Positions 49,401-61,400 of a stretch of DNA of 64,000 nucleotides are shown here, in pieces (positions within the stretch are counted from its first letter, which is position 1; every line of letters begins with the position of its first letter). Under the pieces are notes generated by a model. It was not told where the DNA came from and searched no databases. It saw only the letters and a list, made by a program, of their open reading frames with translations. The translations under genes were made by a program, and so were the position numbers. Origin of the DNA: Desmodesmus armatus (lineage: Eukaryota; Chlorophyta; Chlorophyceae; Sphaeropleales; Scenedesmaceae); NCBI GenBank assembly GCA_007449985.2, contig VIIQ02000317.1:23653-87652 (forward strand), in the 5' to 3' direction.

Positions 49401-52400
49401 CTACAGAACGAAAGCTCCACCACCCCCCCCCCCCCCCCCCCCGGAACACATACGTGCAGGGGGCTTTGAAACCCAAGGCATGCCTACGGAGGAACATGCC
49501 AAAGACAACAACAGCGATGATCCTACACTAGAGGGACAGCTAAATCTACCTTCAGGTGCGGTCAGAAAACTTTGAAGACTGTTTGACGTTGTGTCAGCAG
49601 CGCCCCTAAGAGCATCTGTAGGGGAATCAATTCCTCATCACCCCGCACACACAGCCACCAAACACGCACCCCGACTAACAAACACAGCACCAAGCAACAT
49701 GCACCTTACTAAGTAACTTGGTTGATCGCATACATACCTTTTCCCCGTGTATAGCAACACCCAGGTACAACATGTGAACAGCCTACAAGTGTAGTCACAC
49801 AAATCCACCAAAACAAGTCTCATACAGCAGCATGGTATGCACGCACTGTAGTACAGATGTAGTAAGCCACAGCCACAAACATAGATTGTGCAGCAGACCA
49901 CAGGGCCACACGTCAATGTGAAAGCGGTCAGATAACTTTGAAGACTGTTTGACATTGTGTCAGCAGCGCCTGCGAAGGCATCTGTAGGGGAATCAATTCC
50001 TCATCAACCCGCATCCAACATCGAATCCACACAGAAACCACACAAGCTTACCCAAATCTTCATAGGCTACCACAATCAACACTACAAACACAGCCAAACA
50101 CAACCCTCCAACCCAATTGCACCCCCTGGTGAAAACTGAACTACCCATGCAATAGGAGACTGCACAAGTCACCCCCCCCCCCCCCCGATAACACCACTCC
50201 CACACCACCCACCCCTGCACCCACCTTGGGGTCGTTTGTAAGGCTGCACATGGTGCCAGCAATGCGGGCAGCCCTCTTCTTCGTGTCACCAGTCCTATCC
50301 CTCAGCCCCCTGCAGCACAACGATGCAATGTCAGCCAGCATCAGAGCAGCCAGTCAAATCATGGCCACACCCCAACTAGAGCATGTTGGTCTTCCACAAA
50401 GAACAGCTCAGACGTTAGTGTGCATTGGCAACCTGCTGCTGCTCAGTATATGACGTTGCTGCTATCATGTGTCACCTGTTCACCACGGGCACCACCAGAG
50501 CTAGACTGGGTGCGTCCCTGCCAATGATTACGGTTGTAGCAGTTGCAGCAGTTCCGGCGCATCCCTGGAGGATCCTAGTCAAATCCGTCAGCACCAGCCC
50601 TGCACCCGCAACCAATGCCCATGGCAACGCTAGCAGTCACCCTGTCTACTGGTCCAGACTGTCAGTGCCCTAGTCCCGAGTCACCTGTGCACCACGGGTA
50701 CCACCAGAGCCAGACTGGGTGCGTCGATGGTGTTGACAAAGGTGGTTGACAGTAGGGTGTCCAGGCAGTCACGTGTGGCCGTGTTGGGGTCAGCGATGGC
50801 TGCCAGGAGCGCAGGAACCAACGCAGACATCTCTGGGCTGCGAATGACGCTGCCAACCTGCGCGGGGGGGGGGGGGGGGGTAAACACCACAGAGACGAGG
50901 GGGAGGAGGCGCGAAGCGCTAAGACAGCTGTGGAGATGTGCAAGAGCTTGGTCAGAAGAAGCTGTCTGTGGCTGTCAGCTGCCATGGGGTCAGCAATGGC
51001 TGCCAGCAAACCAGGCACTTGACACCCCCCCCCGTCATCATGCACACATGTGTCACCACGACCCTGTCTCCTTACCTTTGACTGCTTACCCCCCCCCCCC
51101 CAATCCACGCCCTTCCTGCCCCCTTACTCCCTCCACACACCCCTTCTCTCTTCCTGCCCCTTTTCCCCCCTAGCAAACCCTCCTCACCCCCCCCCCCCCT
51201 CTTGCATTGCCTCCGTGCCCCCCCCCCCCACACACACACACAACACACCCACCAGCACCACCACCTGCTGCATTGCATCCGTTACTTCCTGCAGTCCCCC
51301 CCCCCCCCCAAACACACCCACCAGCACCACCAAGTCCACGCCCACATCCCTATACCCCATTCCCTCGTCCCCACCCACCTTCTCTCCCCCCCCCCCACCT
51401 CCTGCAGTGCCTCCTTCGCTGCCCGCCTGCACCTTGGGGTGGGGGTCACCCAACACCCCACCCAACCGCGGCACAATGGTAGCCAGGCACGACCCCCTCT
51501 GCGCATGTGCCCCCCCCCCTCCCTGCCTCTATAACCATACAGCCCCCCCCCCCCCCTCACCTCCTGCAATGCCTCCTTAGCTGCCGCCTGCACCTTGGGG
51601 TGGGGGTCACCCAGCACCCCACCCAGCCTTGGCACAATGGTAGGCAGGCATGACCCCAGCTGCTTGGGGGCGCAGTGTGCCATGGCCCCCAGCATTTGAA
51701 TGCTGCCCTGCTTAGTGCGCCATGCGCTGTCCTCCAGGCCCTTCAGCAAGGCGGGCAGCACCAGCTTCACACCAGAGGCGGACAGCTGACCCATGATGGA
51801 ACGCGCAGCATCCTCAGCAGCAGCACGGACCTGTGGGTGTGGGAAGGTTATACGGTGTGAAATCTGTATAAGGTGTTGCGGTTTTATAATCAGCAGACCC
51901 TGACATTAGTGCTTGCAAGCGCGAAACAGTATGCCATGTGTGGGAACGCGTAAAAACAACAAGGCTGCAGGGCTGGGGTAAAATGTGGACAAAGCATGAG
52001 CCCAACCACGGCACAAATCTACCACGCATCACTCACAGCAGCATATCTACAACCCTCCGCCCAGCATCTGTCCAGTCTCCCTACCTGTGGCGATGCGTCC
52101 CCAAAGCACTGCAGCAGCAGTGGCAGTATGTGGATGACGTATGGCTCAAACAGCCGCCCCAGCTTCTCACACAGACACTCAAAGGCCTGCAGGGACCCCT
52201 CACGCCCCTCAGCATCCTTCTTGTTCTCCACCATGGCCTTCAGGGCTTCCAGCACTCCGTATCCCTTGAGGGAGGCGATACCAAGGCCCTTGACTATGCC
52301 TGAAATGCCATAGGCTGCACCACGGCGGAGGCCGTAGCCACTGGGGCCACCGGCCTTGAGCTCGGCTAGCAAGCCGTCGAGCAGGTTCTGTGATAAAGCA

Positions 52401-55400
52401 TACAGAGTGCAGCAAGGGAGGGGGAGGGGGGGTGTCAGCAAGTGTCTGGGTGTGTGATTGAGGTGGGGGGGCGGCGATGCCTAGGCCCTTCACAATGCCA
52501 GATATGCCGTAGGCTGTACCGCGACGAAGGCCATAGCCACTGGGGCCCCCAGCCTTGAGCTCGGCTAGCAGGCCGTCGAGCAGGTTCTGTAAAGGTGAAG
52601 GAGTGAAAACGGGGGGGGGGGGGGGGGTCGAACGCGAGAGATGTGTTGTTGGTGGACAAAATGTGTGAGTGAGCTTGTGAGGGGCGGGGGGGGGGGAGGG
52701 CCTTGACAATGCCTGAGATGCCGTATGCGGCGCCGCGCCGGAGGCCGTAGCTGGAGGGGCCGCCGGCCTTGAGCTTAGCTAGCAGGCCATCAAGGAGGTT
52801 CTGTGGAGGGCAGAAGGTGCACAAGGGCCGAGGGGGGTTCTGAGGGTGTGGTTGAGAGGGGGGGGGGCGCTTCACAATGCTGGAAATGCCGTATGCGGCA
52901 CCGCGCGGAGGCTGTAATTGCTGGGTCCACCGGCCTGAGCTCGGCTAACAGGCCGTCGAGAAGGTTCTGTAAGGGGCAGAGGGCGCACAGACAGGGCGTG
53001 GGTAATATGAGGGTTTGCAGACGTGTGGTGGGGGAGGGCGGCAATACCAAGGCCCTTCACTATGCCTGGAATGCCGTAAGCGGCACCGCGGCGGAGGCCG
53101 CAGCCGCTGGGGCCGCCGGACTTGAGCTCAGCTAGCAAGCCGTCAAGGAGGTTCTGTAGGATGGGTGGGGGGAGTGGGTGTGATGGTGACTAAGAGTGTG
53201 TTTACGGGTGCCAAAAGCAAGTACTGCTATGTTTCAGAGATGCCCAGGCCCTTCAACAAGCGGGAATACGCCCTCACTCACCACACTGATCAAAAGCCAC
53301 ACAGAAGTCGCGCATCTGAAACTTGAATTGGGGATAGGTCAATTATCTACTCCTCGTTCAAGTTTCAGATGTGCAGATTAAAATGTGTGTAGTTTGGTCA
53401 GAGTGAATGATTTGGTGAAGGCTAGCCATCACCTTATCAAAGGGCCTGATCAACGTCTGTCTGAACAGTGTGGAAACCTCCAACAGTGTTAGTCGTGAGA
53501 GCCGGAGTGGAAAAACTAGGTGGTGGGGCACAGCGGCACGGACAGGCTGACTGCACTCACGCAGCAACACTCCTTCTTGTGGGCATCCGCCTAAAGGATG
53601 CCCACGAGAAGGGATGCTGTGGCTTGAGTGCAGTCACGCTGTCAGTGTCACTATTGTCAGGACCCACTTTGCGATTAGGGTTGGGTTGAGGGTTGATTTA
53701 GGGTTGGGTTTAGGGTTGAATTTAGCATGGCAGAAACAATCAAAGTGAAGCTGACTGCAAGCCTCCTTTTAACACAATGGGTCATTTGTCATGCACAGTG
53801 AGCGATTTGGCATACACAATGAGCGATGTTGCATGCCCAGTGCTGCATATGCATAGTAAGCCATTGCACAGTGCACAGCCGGCATGTTTCAGATGTTCAA
53901 TCTGTTACCATGTGATTACGTGCTGCTGCTCCTACCAGTCACTGAAGTAGTAACAACCAGCAATAGGGGTGCTGTCGGCAGTGGGATTCAGCTTGAGACT
54001 CGTGTGTGAGCCGTACTGGCACCGACAGGGTGACTGCACTCACGCTGTAGCAATCTTTCTCGTGCGCAAGCGCGAAAAAAACTGTTACAACGTGAGTGCA
54101 GTCACCCTGTCAATGTCACAACTGCTCTCACTCAGTGTGTTTGGAATTTAGGAGTATGCTGGCAGTGAATATCTCAGTGAGTGGTCCTGAGTGATGAATG
54201 GTGAGAGTACCAGTACCAATCAAAATATAGCAGACATCGAGCCATCTTTCATGCACAGTGAGCCTGATGGTCCTACCCGCCCCCTGCTTACCAACACACT
54301 AACTTCGGTTCACAATGGGCCAAGCCTCTTACCCAGCCCCCATAGTCACAGTGAACCAAACCCTTGTAAGCTCCATGTCGAGAGACCCACAACCCCAAGC
54401 CCACGAACAACACACCTGAATGAACTCCTTGTCAGCTGCCAGTGGCTGCACCAGGCGTGGCAGGCAGTTGCTGACGGCGCGCTGCACCGCCTCACTCGGA
54501 GTGCTCAGCACATCAAACAGCATGCTGATGATGGAGCGACGCTGCGAGGGGAGACAAAACAATACAGGGGCAGGGCAGTGGTAGCAGTGGGATGGCGCCA
54601 GGGAGTGTCAGTAGCTGCTTGCTGACATGCAACACACATGGGTCAAGCCAAAGGGGCAGAGCACTTGATGGCCCCTCATTGAGTATAGCACCGATATAGC
54701 GGCTGGTGAGGCAGGCTGTGTTGCAAGATACTTGCCAATCTCCACTGCCCCCTCAACCCCTCCCACCACCACGCCTTTGACTTCCTCCCCATACCTTGCT
54801 GGCTCCTCCGGCCAGGTGCCCCCTCAGCAGTCCCCCCCCCCCCCCCCCAAAAAAAATAATCGACCTCAGCACCACCCTACCCTTGTCATTTGCAGGTGTC
54901 AAGTGTCCCGTCATCCCCCTCTTCCACTGTCTCCCATGCTTCCTACCTTGTGGTCTCTTGGTGCCACGTGTCCTCACATCAATTAAACTGCTTCCTCAAC
55001 CCCCTCCCCCCCCCTCCCCCCCCCCCCCCCCCCCCCCCACACACACACCTTGTCATCTTCAGGTGCCAGATGTCCTGCCATCATGCCCAGCAGCACCACC
55101 ACGCCCTCGTGCACCCCTCCACCCGCCCCCCCCCCCCCTGCACCCCTCAAGCCTCCGTGCCCCCCCCCCCCTTCATACCTTGTCATCTTCAGGTGCCAGG
55201 TGTCCCGCCATCATGCCCAGCAGCACCACCACTCCCTCACGCACGAGGTCGTATCGGTCCTCCTGCAGCCCCCAGCCTTGCTGCTGCATCACGGTTGAGG
55301 TACGACTCAAAGCGCGGCAGCAGCTGCTGGGCAAGGGCCTCGCCGTGGGCATCGACCAGGGCGACACCTGTGTTCAGACGAAAGAGAGGTGGGGATGAGG

Positions 55401-58400
55401 GAAGGAGACAACCCAACACGCAAGCGTGACGTGGATATTGTGTGTGTGGAAAAGGGAGGGGACTCAAAGCGGGGCAGCAGCTGCTGGGCCAGGGTCTCAC
55501 CATGTGCATCAACCAGAGCAACGCCTGTATATGGGGCATCAACAAGAGGGGGTAGACAGCATCACCAACAGATGCAGTTGGTGAGTGTGACAAGGAGGGG
55601 GGGGGGGGGGGGCGACTGACAGCGGGGCAGCAGTTGCTGTGCAAGGGCCTCACCATGGGCATCAACCAAGGCCACAATTGTGTATGCAGATTTGGGGGGT
55701 GGGGGCCGCTTGAGGCAGGAGTGGGGTGTGTGCTTTTGGGGGGCGCGGCGGGGGGGGCGCGGCGGGGGGGGGGGGGGGGTACGACCCAATGCAAGGCAGC
55801 AGCTGCAGCACCAGGGCCTCACGTGTATGTAGACAAGAGGCGGGCGCCCCCCCGGGGGGGGGGGGGGGGGCAAGCATGTGTCAGGTGCAACTGGCGTGTG
55901 TGATGGGGGGGGGGGGAGAGCGAGGAATGCCCCTGATGCTCGAGGTCGCCACCATATGGGCATCCACCAGGGCAACACCTGCATTGGGGCAGCTCGATAC
56001 CTGAACTTCAGTGACACCCCCCCCCCCCCGGTTGCCACGCGCCCTTCCACCCCAGCTGCACGTCTCACGTGTGCAGGGCCAGAATACTTTACAGTGGTTG
56101 ATGTTATGTATTATGTCCCCAACCTCCATGCCACGCCCCTGTGCTACACCTGCCCCCAGTGCGTCATTCCCTCAGTTGGGATTTGTGGCAGTTTGTGACA
56201 GTTAGGGTTTGTGGCAAGCCGGAACAGTCACGCAAGCCACATGCAGTGACATCCTCACATCTTACATGGTGGGGCAAGTGGAGTATGCGCAAGAGGGGGT
56301 GGAGAGGCATGTAAGAGAGGGTGGAAGTGCATTTTTTCCAACCTACTCCTACACGCCACCCCACCCCTCCTACGCAGGTCTCCATTGCCCCCAGCATGGC
56401 CACATGTATGCCGGCATGAGGCTCAGCCAGCCACACACACACAATGCATGCATGCGCTTTTTACTGTGCGCCCCTACGCACGTATACCCAACTTCGGAAT
56501 GTCACATCCTTGGACGGTTGTTGCATTGGCTGGATGCACTCCCTGTGTCTACACACGCCTGCCCTGTGCTTGCATTGGCTGGATGCACTCCCTGTGTCTA
56601 CACACGCCTGCACTTTGATGTTGAACGACATTGACTGAGCATGACCACTGCCTGATCATCTCGCCCACCCCCCAGGCCCCTGGCTCACACTCCACCCGCC
56701 CATCATGCCCCCTCACCCCCTGCCCCCCCCCCCTACCACCACCACCACCACCACCACCACCACCACCATCAAGCCCCCTACAGTCACAAAAGCCCAGGCA
56801 ATGGCATCCTCACACTCGCACCCACACCTCACCAACTCACCTGCCCCCACCATGGCCTCCCTGCTGCCGTCCACAGGCCACATATACACTGACCCCTGTA
56901 TCCTGCCCCCTCCCCCACACCCTCTGGCCGCCCTCTGCCACGGCCCAACACCCCCCCCCCCCCCACACACACACACTCCAGAGACACACCTGCCCCCACC
57001 ATAGCCTCCCCGATGCTGTCCACAGACTCAGCAAGGCCACGTACACCTGCCCACTCTAGCCCCTGTCTAGCCCCGTGGGTGGGTAGGTATGTGTGTGGTG
57101 GGTGCGGTGTGTGTGTGTGGGGGGGGGGGGGGGGGGGCAGACAGCACACCCTTGTCGCGGCCTCAACTTCAGAACGTGCCCAACCCCCCGACTTCCCCCC
57201 CTCCCCCCTGACCTCCTAACCCCTACCTGTCCCCATATGGAAACTCACCTGCCCCCACCATTGCCTCCCTGATGGCGTCCACAGGCTCCGCCAGCCCCCG
57301 TTCACCAGAAGTCCAGCGCAGCATGTACATCACCACCACTCAACACACCAGACAACGCCTCAAGCGCTGTAGCAACCCCCGACCGTGTCGCCGACTGCTG
57401 AGCCCTTGCTGCCTCTCTTGCCGCCCTTTCTGCATCATCCAACAGGATTGCAGCCCTTGCTTCGTCCATATCATCTTCCAAGTCCTCTCCATAGAGACCG
57501 ACCACGGCCTCTAGGGTAGAGGTTGTGGTGGAGGGGTGGAGGGCTACGGCTTCTGCTAGTGCTGCTGCTGCTGCTGCTCGTGTGTCTGCCTGCTGGGAGG
57601 AGAGGTGCTGCACCAGAGCGGGATGAGGTTTGGCTCCAACACACACCCAGCCTGCAGAGGCAAATATGCGGGTGCAGACACAGACATGTCAGAGGCAGGC
57701 AGCGCAGACATGGGGACTTTACACGCTAGCAAGGAACTCCATTCAATGCATTTGCACTCACTGCATCGCGCCCCCATCCCAACATACTCGCACGAGTTGA
57801 TGTCATGAGGCCACTACTCTTGTCACCCCCACCCCCCCCCCCAAAAACCCACCATCCCACACATATGTTGTGCATGATCTGCCCAAGATCTGTCCAATAT
57901 CTGCCCAAGATCTTCAGCCATAACCCCCCCCCCCCCCCCCCAACTTCCCCAACTCCCAAACAATTCACACACTGCACACAAGCGCTCATTCACCCCACAA
58001 CCCACCTGCTGCAGCAGTGTGTCTGCTGCTGCTGCATTGTCCTCATTCACATCATGCCATGCCAATGCCAGCACCGCAACCACCTCAGCCCCCCCCCCCC
58101 CCCCCCCGACCACCAGCTCACATGTTGTGCAGCCATTATCTGCCCAAGTCTTTAGCCATAGCCTTCCCCCACCCCCCCACTCCCCACACCCGCTCCTACA
58201 CACCCACCTGCTGCCACAGTGTGTCTGCTGCTGCTGCATTGTCATCATTCACATCATGCCATGCCAATGCCGCACCGCGCAACCACCTCACCCCCCCCCC
58301 CCCCCGACCACCAGCTCACATGCTGTGCAGCCATTATCTGCCCAAGTCTTCAGCCATAGCCTTCCCCCACCCCCCACATCTCCCACACCCCTCCTACACA

Positions 58401-61400
58401 CCCACCTGCTGCCACAGTGTGTCTGCTGCTGCTGCATTGTCCTCATTCACATCATGCCATGCCAATGCCAGCACCGCAACCACCTCAGCCCCCCCCCCCC
58501 CCCCGACCACCAGCTCACATGTTTGTGCAGCCATTATCTGCCCAAGTCTTTAGCCATAGCCTTCCCCCACCCCCCACATCTCCACACCCTCCTACACACC
58601 CACCCACCTGCTGCCACAGTGTGTCTGCTGCTGCTGCATTGTCATCATTCCACATCATGCCCATACCAATGCCAGCACCGCAACCACCTCAGCCCCCCCC
58701 CCCCCCCGACCACCAGCTCACATGTTGTGCAGCCATTATCTGCCAAGTCTTCAGCCATAGCCTTCCCCCACCCCCCACATCTCCCACACCCGCTCCTACA
58801 CACCCACCTGCTGCCACAGTGTGTCTGCTGCTGCTGCATTGTCATCATTCACATCATGCCATGCCAATGCCAGCACCGCCACCACCTCAGCCCCCCCCCC
58901 CCCCCCGACCACCACTCACATGTTGTGCAGCCATTATCTGCCCAAGTCTTCAGCCATAGCCTTCCCCCACCCCCCACATCTCCCACACCCACTCCTACAC
59001 ACCCCTGCTGCCACAGTGTGTCTGCTGCTGCTGCATTGTCCTCATTCACATCATGCCATGCCAATGCCAGCACCGCAACACCTCAGCCCCCCCCCCCCCC
59101 GACCACCAGCTCACATGTTGTGCAGCCATTATCTGCCCAAGTCTTTAGCCATAGCCTTCCCCCCCCACCCCCCACATCTCCCACACACCGCTCCTACACA
59201 CCACCTGCTGCCACAGTGTGTCTGCTGCTGCTGCATTGTCATCATTCACATCATGCCATACCAATGCCAGCACCGCAACCACCTCAGCCCCCCCCCCCCC
59301 CCCCCCCGACCACCAGCTCACATGTTGTGCAGCCATTATCTGCCCAAGTCTTCAGCCATAGCCTTCCCCCACCCCCCACATCTCCACACCCGCTCCTACA
59401 CACCCACCTGCTGCCACAGTGTGTCTGCTGCTGCTGCATTGTCCTCATTCACATCATGCCATGCCAATGCCAGCACCGCCACCACCTCAGCCCCCCCCCC
59501 CGACCACGCTCACATGTTGTGCAGCCATTATCTGCCCAAGTCTTTAGCCATAGCCTTCCCCCACCCCCCACATCTCCCACACCCGCTCCTACACACCCAC
59601 CTGCTGCCACAGTGTGTCTGCTGCTGCTGCATTGTCATCATTCACATCATGCCATGCCAATGCCAGCACCGCAACCACCTCAGCCCCCCCCCCCCCCCCC
59701 CCCCCGACACCAGCTCACATGTTGTGCAGCCATTATCTGCCCAGTCTTCAGCCATAGCCTTCCCCCCACCCCCCACATCTCCCACACCCGCTCCTACACA
59801 CCCACCTGCTGCCACAGTGTGTCTGCTGCTGCTGCATTGTCCTCATTCACATCATGCCATGCCAATGCCAGCACCGCAACCACCTCAGCCCCCCCCCCCC
59901 CCGACCACCAGCTCACATGTTGTGCAGCCATTATCTGCCCAAGTCTTCAGCCATAGCCTTCCCCCACCCCCCACATCTCCCACACCCGCTCCTACACACC
60001 CCCTGCTGCCACAGTGTGTCTGCTGCTGCTGCATTGTCCTCATTCACATCATGCCATGCCAATGCCAGCACCCCGCCACCACCTCAGCCCCCCCCCCCCC
60101 CCCCGACCACCAGCTCACATGTTGTGCAGCCATTATCTGCCCAAGTCTTTAGCCATAGCCTTCCCCCACCCCTCACATATCCCACACCACACAATCAAGA
60201 GCTCCTACACACCCACCTGCTGCCACAGTGTGTCTGCTGCTGCTGCATTGTCCTCATTCACATCATGCCATGCCAATGCCACACGCCACCACCTCAGCCC
60301 CCCCCCCCCCCCGACCACCAGCTCACATTTGTGCAGCCATTATCTGCCCAAGTCTTTAGCCATAGCCTTCCCCACCCTCTCCATATCCCACACCACACAA
60401 TCAAGAGCTCCTACACACCCACCTGCTGCCACAGTGTGTCTGCTGCTGCTGCATTGTCCTCATTCACATCATGCCATGCCAATGCCAGCACCGCCACCAC
60501 CACTCAGCCCCCCCCCCCCCCCCGACCACCAGCTCACATGTTGTGCAGCCATTATCTGCCCAAGTCTTTAGCCATAGCCTTCCCCCACCCCTCACATATC
60601 CCACACCACACAATCAAGAGCTCCTACACACCCACTGCTGCCACAGTGTGTCTGCTGCTGCTGCATTGTCCTCATTCACATCATGCCATGCCAATGCCAG
60701 CACCGCCACCACCTCAGCCCCCCCCCCCCCCCCCGACCACCAGCTCACATGTTGTGCAGCCATTATCTGCCCAAGTCTTTAGCCATAGCCTTCCCCCACC
60801 CCTCACATATCCCACACCACACAATCAAGAGCTCCTACACACCCACCTGCTGCCACAGTGTGTCTGCTGCTGCTGCATTGTCCTCATTCACATCATGCCA
60901 TGCCAATGCCAGCACCGCCACCACCTCACCCCCCCCCCCCCCACCACCACCCTCACATGTTGTGCAGCCATTATCTGCCCAAGTCTTTAGCCATAGCCTT
61001 CCCCCACCCCTCACATATCCCACACCACACAATCAAGAGCTCCTACACACCCACCTGCTGCCACAGTGTGTCTGCTGCTGCTGCATTGTCATCATTCACA
61101 TCATGCCATGCCAATGCCAGCACCGCAACCACCTCAGCCCCCCCCCCCCCCCGACCACCAGCTCACATGTTGTGCAGCCATTATCTGCCCAAGTCTTTAG
61201 CCATAGCCTTCCCCCACCCCCCACATCTCCCACACCCGCTCCTACACACCCACCTGCTGCCACAGTGTGTCTGCTGCTGCTGCATTGTCATCATTCACAT
61301 CATGCCATGCCAATGCCAGCACCGCAACCACCTCAGCCCCCCCCCCCCCCGACCACCAGCTCACATGTTGTGCAGCCATTATCTGCCCAAGTCTTCAGCC

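Larger units (their letters stand above)
43197..50857 (-). other. GCN1: GCN1 exon block 3
   Basis: Exons (start-end on the minus strand): 50857-50685 (ALVPALLAAIADPNTATRDC, then DAPSLALVVPVVHR), 50308-50225 (GLRDRTGDTKKRAARIAGTM), 48123-48055 (DMSPYVPLLMPELQKALLDP), 47680-47543 (GSLLKGMGPGALGDLLPWLL), 47128-47007 (SELLPELAASATSKNPFVRE), 46451-46367 (GHLGEVLPLILDGLSDE), 45811-45644 (EAYARSCMPLLLPAVEKGLS), 45365-45249 (VAGTSGKIKLDGGSDDEGAA), 44958-44891 (KLYLARSDVQYVVR), 44223-44133 (EILPALMAEVINALADP) and 43351-43197 (ARCLGELVRKMGERVLHRML). In the 44223 exon a C3 run must be C4 to keep the NTPKTLQEILP frame. Confidence 0.87.
51561..55367 (-). other. GCN1: GCN1 exon block 2
   Basis: Exon 55367-55179: GVALVDAHGEALAQQLLPRF, then EDRYDLVREGVVVLLGMMAG; a G5 run at about 55270 must be G4 to keep frame. 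Exon 54541-54416: LFDVLSTPSEAVQRAVSNCL. Exon 52387-52085: LLDGLLAELKAGGPSGYGLR, GAAYGISGIVKGLGIASLKG, GSLQAFECLCEKLGRLFEPY, VIHILPLLLQCFGDASPQ. Exon 51830-51561: VRAAAEDAARSIMGQLSASG, VKLVLPALLKGLED, then the AWRTKQGS segment and PTIVPRLGGVLGDPHPKVQA. This is the conserved centre of GCN1, related to yeast eEF3. Confidence 0.87.
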
